A DNA stretch of 64,000 bases from Sphingobacteriales bacterium (lineage in GTDB: Bacteria; Bacteroidota; Bacteroidia; Chitinophagales; Chitinophagaceae), in assembly GCA_003963365.1 (NCBI GenBank), contig RXJG01000002.1, positions 320,767 to 384,766 of the forward strand. Reading direction: 5' to 3'. The notes under the pieces were generated by a model. That model did not search any database and was not told the DNA's origin. It saw only the letters and a list, made by a program, of their open reading frames with translations. The position numbers and the translations under genes are program-made. Below are positions 57,228 through 64,000 of the stretch, in pieces. How positions within the stretch are numbered: position 1 is the first letter of the stretch; each line of letters starts with the position of its first letter.

Positions 57228-60200
57228 TATTGAAGCGATCCGGGTTGCGTTAAACTGGTCAGGGGGTAAAACATTATCATCTGAGCAGTTTTTTACTTTA
57301 AAAAAATATTCAGGCTTTGGTGGATTGAAAGCGATATTGTTTCCAAATGCTTCTAAAGAAGAATGGAAAAAGTTGAACGCATCCAAAGAGGATTTAAAGC
57401 TCTATCCTCAAATAATTGAATTGCACCAACTCTTACAACAAACTCTTTCTGAGAATGATTATAAGAATGCAGTTGATTCAATGCGTAACAGTATATTAAC
57501 TGCTTTTTATACGCCTGAAATTATTCCTCAAACGTTATTTGCCGTATTAAAAGAAAAAGGGATTGAACCAAAATTTCTATACGAGCCGAGTGCCGGTGCA
57601 GGAATTTTTGTAACAGAAGCCGCAGCTACATTCCCTTCACTTAAAACTATCACAGCTATTGAAAAAGACGTATTAACTGGAAAAGTATTAACCGCATTGG
57701 CAAGTTCATTGCCTGTAACAGCTTCTGTTCAAACCAAAGGTCTTGAAGATACCAGTAAAACTGAAGATGGAAAACATGATTTAATAGTAAGTAATATTCC
57801 ATTTGGCAATTTCAAAGTATATGATGAAAACATCAAAGAAAAAAATCTTACTGATAAAATTCATAACTACTTTTTTGCAAAGGGTCTGGATAAAATAAAA
57901 GAAGGCGGAATATTAGCTTATATCACAACCGATACCTTTCTCAATAGCCCTTCTAACAAGTCTGCAAGAGAATATGTTTTTAACAACAGCAATTTCATCA
58001 GCTTGAATGTACTACCGGATAATCTGATGAAAGAAACAGGCAATACAGAAGCTCCTTCACATTTGCTTATTGTTCAAAAGAACAGCAACAAAAAAGACTT
58101 AACTACCAATGAGCAATACCTTATTAATACTACTTCACAATCAAATGAGTTTGGAGAGTACAGTCTGAATCAGTTTATCGTCGCTTACCCAGATATAATA
58201 TTGGGTAATCAAATAAAGCCCGGCAAAGACCAATATGGCAAGGCGCATGAAACCATATGGCAAACTGGTGATATAAATTTAATTGCACCGCTACTGGCAA
58301 AAACAATCAATGATGGAATTGACAAAAGATTCAACCACGACAGCTTCAATAAACAAGTAAGTCAATTTCAAAAGCCAGCAGGCAAACAACTCACTTATAC
58401 AACCATGCCTGAAAATAAAGCTGATAACAGTTCTGTACAATTAGGCTTATTTGATAGTGGACCATCTAATAATATTAATCGAGCCACAGCTTATATCAAT
58501 AGCTTGGATGCAACAGTAGTAGATAAAAAATCTGCAAGGATTCTCAACATTGTTAGGTCGAATGATAAATCGGATCATGAGTTAGTCGTTTTGATGACGG
58601 CCAAATCACTTGCTTTTAAACAATATGTTTACAAGCTCTACTCAAATGCAGATGAATTACAATTCCCTGTCAACTGGATGAATGCTTCGGCACTGCAACA
58701 TGAACTTGCCGGACTATCCAATAAATTTAAAGATTATGACCATCAATTTTATAATGATGGTGAAGCTGTATTTCATTTATCGTTTGGTGGGGGTGATAAA
58801 CAAGATGTTCTAACAGACATTCCTGAATTTTATAAAGAAGGAACTCTTATCGTTCACAATAACAAGGTTGGATTTTTTTCTTACCTGGGATCAGAGAATG
58901 ATAAACCTGTTTTCATACCCAGCCTGCAGGATAAAAAAGATGTTGGCTTTTATCAGCAATACACATCCATCAGGGATATGTATCTCACTTTAACTGAAAA
59001 AGAAAGTGCCGATGAGGCTATTGCTGATGAAATCCGAAAAGAATTGAATGAAACATACGAGGCATTGATTAAAGGGTTTGGTCTTCTAAATGCTCCCACT
59101 AACCGTCAGCGGATATTAAAAGATGAAGCCTATGGTTTAACCATGCTTTCATCTCTTGAAAGAAAAGAAAGCGGGCAATTCGCAAAGGCCGATATTCTTA
59201 CCACTTCATTGATTCCAAAGCATGAAGTATTTATAACGGATAATCCTTTAGAAGCTTTAGCAAAGAGCTTAAATGATAAAGGCAGGGTGGATATTGAGTT
59301 TATTGCTGCTGCAACGGATAGTACAGAAGCTGAAACAATTGCTGCTCTTGACAATCATATCTATCTTAATCCTGCTAACGATGAATGGGAAACTGCCGAC
59401 CAGTTTTTAAGCGGCAATGCGGTAAGCAAACTCAGCATTGTAGTTGAGGCAGCCGAAAAAAATCCTGATAATCTGCATTTACTAAAAAGCCTTAATGCAC
59501 TTCAAAAAGTTCAACCTGAAAAAATTCCTTTTGAATTATTAGACTTTAATTTAGGAGAACGGTGGATACCACAGGATTACTACAATCGCTTTGCATCTCA
59601 TCTGTTTGAGATGAATACAGAAGTCAATTACTTTTCATCGGTTGATGCATTTAAAGTAAAAACATTTTCAACCAATGCAAAAACCCAACAGGAGTATGCT
59701 GTAACAACCAAAAGCGGGAAAACGAATTACGGACCAACTTTATTAGAACATGCGCTGGAGAACACAACCCCGTTTTATACTTATGAAGTTGACCTTGGTG
59801 ATAAAACCATCCGCGTACAGGATAATGAAGCCATTCAATTGGCGCATCAAAAAATAGAATCTATCAGAAATGGTTTTATTGACTGGTTAGGAGAATTGCC
59901 AAACAATGATAAAAAAGAGTTAGAACAATTATATAATGATACATTCAACTGTTATGTTTTGAGGGAATATAATGGTAGTCATTTGCGGTTCCCGGGCCTG
60001 GACAGGAAAAGGTTGGGAATTGATGATTTATATAGCTCACAGAAAAATTCAGTATGGCGTATTGTTCAAAACCGTGGGGCCTTGATTGACCACGAAGTGG
60101 GTTTGGGTAAAACATTAACGATGGTGGTGGCATCACATGAAATGAAGCGGTTGAAAATTGCCAATAAGCCCATGATACTCGCATTAAAGGCCAATGTGCG

Positions 60201-62694
60201 GCAGATTGCAGAAACTTACCGCAAAGCTTATCCCAACGCAAGAATACTGGCGCCTGATGAAAATGATTTTAATCCTGCAAAACGCTTGCGCCTATTTCAT
60301 GAAATAAAAAATAATAACTGGGATTGCATTATTCTTACGCATGACCAGTTTGGAAAAATTCCTCAAAGCCCGGAAATACAAAAAAGAATATTTGAAGCAG
60401 AATTGGAGAATGTGGAGAAGGATTTATATACCCTCAAAGAAATGGGAGGAGAAATATCACGCCGCATGTTAAAAGGACTTGAGATCCGTAAAACAAATTT
60501 GAATGTAAAGCTTCAGGAACTAAGAAAGAATATCGAGGAAAAGAAAGACGCTGGTATTAACTTCCGTGAGTTGGGGGTTGATCATTTGTTTGTTGATGAA
60601 GCACACAAATTCAAAAATCTTACTTATACCACAAGGCATGATAGGGTTGCCGGATTGGGAAATAAGGAAGGAAGCCAGAAGGCATTAAATATGTTGTTTG
60701 CCATAAGGGAATTACAAACGAAATTCAACAGTGACTTATGTGTTACATTTTTATCCGGTACACCTATCAGTAACAGCCTTACTGAAATGTATTTGCTGTT
60801 TAAATACCTGCGCCCAAATGAAATGGAAAGGCAGCGTATTGAAAACTTTGATGCATGGGCGGCTGTGTTTGCCAAGAAAACTACCGACTTTGAATTTTCT
60901 GTCACTAATGAAATTATCGCCAAAGAAAGGTTTCGTCATTTTATTAAAGTGCCCGAACTGGCTTTGTTTTATAATGAGATTACTGATTATAAAACAGCGA
61001 AGCACATTAATCTCGATAAACCGGAGATTGATGAGCAGTTAATCAACATTCCACCAACACCGGAACAACAGGAATTTACAAAACGATTGATGCAGTTTGC
61101 TAAAACAGGAGATGGTGAATTAATCGGTAGGCCAAGGTTGACTGATGAAGAAGATAAAGGCAGAATGTTGATTGCAACGAACTACGCCAAAAAAATGGCA
61201 GCTGATATGCGTTTGATTGATTCAAGTATATACAGCGACCATCCGCACAACAAAGTAAATGTTTGTGCAAGAAAATGCGCAGAGATATATGAGCACAGTC
61301 GTGAACATAAAGGAACACAAATCATTTTTTGCGATATTGGAACACCCAAACCTAATGAGTTTAATATGTATGATGCGTTGAAGGAAAAACTTATTAGTGA
61401 CTTTAATATTCCTTCTCACCATATCACTTTCATACATGACTGGGCGGATAAGCAAAAGCCAGAACTGTTCCGTAAAATGAATAATGGTGATATAAGAATT
61501 TTAATGGGCAGCACAGAAAAAGCAGGAACCGGATTAAATGTGCAGGCGAAGGTAGTTGCCATGCATCATTTGGATATTCCCTGGAAGCCATCTGAATTGG
61601 AACAGAGAGACGGCCGTGGTGCAAGACAGGGAAATATTGTGGCGAAAGAGTTTTACAATAACAAGGTGAAGAACTTTATCTATGCCGTCGAGCAATCTTT
61701 GGACAACTACAAATTCAATTTGTTAAAGAATAAGCAAACCTTCATCAGCCAAATGAAAAACTGTGAATTGAATGTAAGAACTATTGATGAAGGTGCAATA
61801 GATGAAAAAAACGGCATGAACTTTTCTGAATACATCGCCATTCTTTCGGGTGATACAACTTTGCTGGAAAAATCAAAAATGGAAAAGAAGATTGCTGTGC
61901 TCGAAAGTTTACGAAATGCTCATCATAAGGAAGTATTTCGGTCAAGATTCAAACTGGAAAATTTGCAGGAAGAAAAAGATAAGACGGTTCAAACCTTAGA
62001 AAAATTGTTGAGTGATGAGAAACTATATAAAAGCCAGTTGAGCTTTGATAAAGATGGTTCTAAAAATAATCCAATACAGCTTGCGGTTTCAACGTCAACT
62101 GATGCTGAAGCCATCGGGCATCATTTAATAAAATTATACACCTCATGGAAACCTGGTACGGGTGAAGATGAACACAAAAGAATTGGTGAACTCTACGGAT
62201 TTGATTTGTATATAAGAAGGCAAAAGGAAACCTATGAGGATAAGGGGATGTTTGATTATAAGTACAGCAATGTGTTTTATGCCGAAAGCAAGCAAACAGG
62301 TATTAAATATTCATGGAACCAAGGACATATTAATATTGATAATCCCAAACTGGCCGCCCGTTATTTTCTTAATGCAATTGACCGTGTCGAAGTGCTGAAA
62401 GAAAAATATCAAAATACTTTACACGACTTGGAACAAAATATCCCTATGCTGGAGAAAATAGTGAGTAAGCCTTTTGATAAAGAAGATGAACTGGCACAAC
62501 TAAAAAAAGATGTATTCAGGTTGGAAAGGGAGATAACTGTTAAAATTCGGGAGAATCAAATGAAGCAGCAAGAGAAAATTGAAAAGACCATTGATGCGCC
62601 GGTTATTCAAATGGAACCAGATAACAAAAAGGAAAAATCACTGTTGCCAAAAAAGCAAGCGAATGAAGGAAAGGCAAAGGGACTGAGGGTTTAA
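57193..62694 (+). CDS. Very large N6-DNA methylase/helicase protein of conjugative elements
   Basis: The 1833-residue protein has an N-terminal N6-adenine methylase-like part: F-Y-T-P-E near residue 113, SAM motif E-P-S-A-G-A-G-I-F near residue 132, and N-I-P-F-G near residue 200 in place of N-P-P-F. The middle is long and variable. A superfamily 2 helicase follows: Walker A D-H-E-V-G-L-G-K-T near residue 965, D-E-A-H near residue 1135, S-G-T-P-I-S-N near residue 1190 and R-D-G-R-G-A-R-Q-G near residue 1470. A coiled tail ends it. Such proteins occur in phages (DarB-type) and conjugative elements and may protect incoming DNA. The DUF1896 gene overlaps its start. Confidence 0.9.
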   Translation: MSYNSQQKLRDNIEAIRVALNWSGGKTLSSEQFFTLKKYSGFGGLKAILFPNASKEEWKKLNASKEDLKLYPQIIELHQLLQQTLSENDYKNAVDSMRNSILTAFYTPEIIPQTLFAVLKEKGIEPKFLYEPSAGAGIFVTEAAATFPSLKTITAIEKDVLTGKVLTALASSLPVTASVQTKGLEDTSKTEDGKHDLIVSNIPFGNFKVYDENIKEKNLTDKIHNYFFAKGLDKIKEGGILAYITTDTFLNSPSNKSAREYVFNNSNFISLNVLPDNLMKETGNTEAPSHLLIVQKNSNKKDLTTNEQYLINTTSQSNEFGEYSLNQFIVAYPDIILGNQIKPGKDQYGKAHETIWQTGDINLIAPLLAKTINDGIDKRFNHDSFNKQVSQFQKPAGKQLTYTTMPENKADNSSVQLGLFDSGPSNNINRATAYINSLDATVVDKKSARILNIVRSNDKSDHELVVLMTAKSLAFKQYVYKLYSNADELQFPVNWMNASALQHELAGLSNKFKDYDHQFYNDGEAVFHLSFGGGDKQDVLTDIPEFYKEGTLIVHNNKVGFFSYLGSENDKPVFIPSLQDKKDVGFYQQYTSIRDMYLTLTEKESADEAIADEIRKELNETYEALIKGFGLLNAPTNRQRILKDEAYGLTMLSSLERKESGQFAKADILTTSLIPKHEVFITDNPLEALAKSLNDKGRVDIEFIAAATDSTEAETIAALDNHIYLNPANDEWETADQFLSGNAVSKLSIVVEAAEKNPDNLHLLKSLNALQKVQPEKIPFELLDFNLGERWIPQDYYNRFASHLFEMNTEVNYFSSVDAFKVKTFSTNAKTQQEYAVTTKSGKTNYGPTLLEHALENTTPFYTYEVDLGDKTIRVQDNEAIQLAHQKIESIRNGFIDWLGELPNNDKKELEQLYNDTFNCYVLREYNGSHLRFPGLDRKRLGIDDLYSSQKNSVWRIVQNRGALIDHEVGLGKTLTMVVASHEMKRLKIANKPMILALKANVRQIAETYRKAYPNARILAPDENDFNPAKRLRLFHEIKNNNWDCIILTHDQFGKIPQSPEIQKRIFEAELENVEKDLYTLKEMGGEISRRMLKGLEIRKTNLNVKLQELRKNIEEKKDAGINFRELGVDHLFVDEAHKFKNLTYTTRHDRVAGLGNKEGSQKALNMLFAIRELQTKFNSDLCVTFLSGTPISNSLTEMYLLFKYLRPNEMERQRIENFDAWAAVFAKKTTDFEFSVTNEIIAKERFRHFIKVPELALFYNEITDYKTAKHINLDKPEIDEQLINIPPTPEQQEFTKRLMQFAKTGDGELIGRPRLTDEEDKGRMLIATNYAKKMAADMRLIDSSIYSDHPHNKVNVCARKCAEIYEHSREHKGTQIIFCDIGTPKPNEFNMYDALKEKLISDFNIPSHHITFIHDWADKQKPELFRKMNNGDIRILMGSTEKAGTGLNVQAKVVAMHHLDIPWKPSELEQRDGRGARQGNIVAKEFYNNKVKNFIYAVEQSLDNYKFNLLKNKQTFISQMKNCELNVRTIDEGAIDEKNGMNFSEYIAILSGDTTLLEKSKMEKKIAVLESLRNAHHKEVFRSRFKLENLQEEKDKTVQTLEKLLSDEKLYKSQLSFDKDGSKNNPIQLAVSTSTDAEAIGHHLIKLYTSWKPGTGEDEHKRIGELYGFDLYIRRQKETYEDKGMFDYKYSNVFYAESKQTGIKYSWNQGHINIDNPKLAARYFLNAIDRVEVLKEKYQNTLHDLEQNIPMLEKIVSKPFDKEDELAQLKKDVFRLEREITVKIRENQMKQQEKIEKTIDAPVIQMEPDNKKEKSLLPKKQANEGKAKGLRV

Positions 62695-62838
62695 TGATGC
62701 ATTAGTCAAACAACCCTTAAGTTAACGACTATTATTTTAGAAGATATATTATATTGGTAATCTTTCAGAGACTGAATTGTTTTATAGGCAGGTTGTGTGT
62801 CAGTCACCAATCCAATTTGACCTGCATATCCTTCTCTG

Positions 62839-63063
62839 TCAGCAGCAAGAAGAACCTAATTGTTTAGGTGGACATTTTACTGTTCCGTAACTGCAATAAA
62901 CACAACAGTCACCTTGTTTGGGCTTTAGTCTTGTCTTGCAGTTTTCACATTCGTAAAAAAATTGGCAAGCGTCAGTAGGCATTGTTTCTTCTTTTTTGTG
63001 TCCACAGTTGGGGCAAGTGATTACTGACTGAAGTATTATTGTTGTGTCCATTTTATTTGTCAA
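62839..63063 (-). CDS. GDCCVxC-domain small metal protein
   Basis: The 74-residue protein has C-P-N-C-G near residue 17, C-E-N-C near residue 39, the signature G-D-C-C-V-Y-C near residue 51, and a closing S-S-C-C. The start may be Met-5 at 63051, which would remove an overlap with MerTP. Proteins of this family accompany mercury and other metal operons. It is the last gene of the mer-type operon here. Metal binding is likely; no enzymatic role is known to me. Confidence 0.82.
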   Translation of the reverse strand: MTNKMDTTIILQSVITCPNCGHKKEETMPTDACQFFYECENCKTRLKPKQGDCCVYCSYGTVKCPPKQLGSSCC

Positions 63064-63670
63064 TGATGGCTGATGAAGTTACTTTATAACCGATGCTGTT
63101 TATAATGTTTGCAAGACTGTCAATAGAAGTTTTGCTTTTGTCAAACTTTACGATTGTGTTAGCATTCTTATAAGAAGTATTAGCTTCAATTACTCCGTTT
63201 ACTTTTGAAAGTTCCCCATTTATGTGAGCCGAGCAACCTTCACAATCCATTCCACTGATGTTGAGTTGAGCAGTCGCAATATCGGTTTTGTCAACTATAA
63301 TAACTTTTGCTTCTTGAGGCTTGGGATAGAATATTTTAGCGTAGTAAGGAAACGCAATTAGAAGTCCCGCTTCAAGTGTGATGATGGCTAAAAATAATTT
63401 TGATTGCCAAAATGATTTTTTGCTATCTGCTTCACAGTCGCAATCAACTTTTTCCCGTGGTTTGAATTTTTGATACCAGGCAAATGCAAATATTGCAATT
63501 GTCAAACCAATTAAATAAGGTCTGTACGGCTCAATCCATGAAAAAGATGAAGCAAACCCACTTGCTCCACCTAAGAAAGCCAAAACAGGAGTGATGCAAC
63601 AAAGAGAGGCTGCAAAGGCAGCGATAATTCCGGCAATCCAACTTTTACTAGTTTTTGTTGTCGTTGTCAT
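63053..63670 (-). CDS. merTP: MerTP fusion: mercury transporter with MerP-like domain
   Basis: The 205-residue product combines a MerT-type membrane part (F-A-A-S-L-C-C-I-T-P near residue 18, the paired Cys of MerT, three hydrophobic segments) and a C-terminal MerP-like HMA domain with I-S-G-M-D-C-E-G-C near residue 138. It would carry Hg(II) across the inner membrane. Its start overlaps the ArsR gene end by 4 bases (ATGA). No MerA reductase is seen in the window, so detoxification after uptake is not explained. Confidence 0.88.
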   Translation of the reverse strand: MTTTTKTSKSWIAGIIAAFAASLCCITPVLAFLGGASGFASSFSWIEPYRPYLIGLTIAIFAFAWYQKFKPREKVDCDCEADSKKSFWQSKLFLAIITLEAGLLIAFPYYAKIFYPKPQEAKVIIVDKTDIATAQLNISGMDCEGCSAHINGELSKVNGVIEANTSYKNANTIVKFDKSKTSIDSLANIINSIGYKVTSSAIIDK

Positions 63671-64000
63671 ACTGGTTGAGACGCTAAATTTTGTTGATTG
63701 ATAATTTTAAAAAGGGGTCTTAATATTTTTAAATGCTCGTTGCGTAGTGAATAAAAAATTGTTTGACCGTCTTTTCTTGCCTCAATTATGTTACCGTCCT
63801 TTAGCTTGCGAAGATGTTGTGAAATCGCCGGAATGCTCATTCCTAAAATGTCGCTAAGGTCGCAGGGGCAAAGTTCGTTTTCTACTTCAAGTAAAAAAAG
63901 GATTTTCAGTCGTACTTCGTTACCTGCCAATGAAAGGATTTGTCCTAACTGCAAAAATGATTTTGAGTTAGCCTTTAATTTTTCACGGCAACTTTTAATT
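63667..64000 (-). CDS. ArsR-family regulator of the mer-type operon, 5' end outside the window
   Basis: The visible part runs to the window edge in frame; no ATG lies before it. The N-terminal residues (K-S-C-R-E-K-L-K-A-N-S) resemble the usual start of this regulator group, so I extend it rather than use the internal TTG at 63954. The HTH reads E-V-R-L-K-I-L-F-L-L, C-P-C-D-L-S-D-I-L-G-M-S and S-Q-H-L-R-K-L-K-D-G. The C-P-C pair is a likely metal site. It would repress this operon until Hg or a similar ion binds. Its last codon overlaps the MerTP start. Confidence 0.85.
   Translation of the reverse strand, partial: IKSCREKLKANSKSFLQLGQILSLAGNEVRLKILFLLEVENELCPCDLSDILGMSIPAISQHLRKLKDGNIIEARKDGQTIFYSLRNEHLKILRPLFKIINQQNLASQPV

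Overview
The window looks like a Bacteroidota chromosome segment, most likely Chitinophagaceae or a close relative. This rests on the AT-rich DNA, a SusC/SusD pair with FecR and an ECF sigma factor, TAnnTTTG-type promoter boxes, many small 'HYC/CC' and MauE-type metal proteins, and conjugation genes of the Bacteroidota type (RteC-like, TraE/DUF4134, DUF1896, methylase-helicase). This is an inference from gene content; no rRNA or other phylogenetic marker is present.

From 0.1 to 38.3 kb nearly everything is on the minus strand and forms a heavy-metal and stress island. Read 5' to 3' on that strand, one end has an AraC regulator with an N-terminal metal-binding-like domain, then an HMA-MauE membrane protein coupled to a 27-residue Cys-Cys peptide, an ECF sigma factor overlapping an inner-membrane/beta-barrel fusion, and lipoproteins (NTF2-like, YncE-like). 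A helix-hairpin-helix/nuclease-like gene follows, then Cys/His-rich periplasmic proteins, five-fold HMBD repeats and a second metal-domain AraC regulator. Next is a respiratory-type membrane module (ferredoxin-like 4Fe-4S protein, NrfD-like quinol protein, cytochromes c, porin) with no visible molybdopterin catalytic subunit. Then comes a tightly packed stress operon (YceI-like, DUF4136, MBL/beta-CASP RNase, AMP phosphorylase-like, PRPP synthetase-like, SRPBCC, GH13). The last part is an ArsR-controlled Cus-type efflux operon (CusA split in two, TolC, two Met/His-rich adaptors), PPK2, several tiny membrane proteins and a P2A-type Ca2+-like ATPase.

From 38.5 to 40.4 kb an AraC-MauE-DUF6520 group lies on the plus strand. 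From 40.4 to 48.5 kb is a minus-strand nutrient-uptake locus: ECF sigma, FecR, STN-containing SusC, SusD and a TlpA-type thioredoxin. Just upstream of the sigma gene is a rod-shaped structured RNA that I interpret as a 6S-like RNA.

From 48.8 to 62.7 kb, on the plus strand, is accessory DNA of an integrative conjugative element: an XRE regulator with an AAA ATPase and a TOPRIM-like partner (candidate defence module), an AbiEi/AbiEii toxin-antitoxin pair with two matched operators at its promoter, a GNAT and a 7TM-LuxR regulator, then RteC-like, TraE, DUF1896 and a 1833-residue methylase-helicase. The window ends in a minus-strand mercury-type operon (ArsR, MerTP fusion, GDCCVxC protein); its regulator runs off the right edge.

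The points most worth a second look are the tiny translationally coupled Cys-Cys peptide with its frameshifted second copy, the ATPase/TOPRIM pair, the 6S-like RNA, the CusA split that no single frameshift can repair, and three paralogous secreted proteins scattered among the metal genes.
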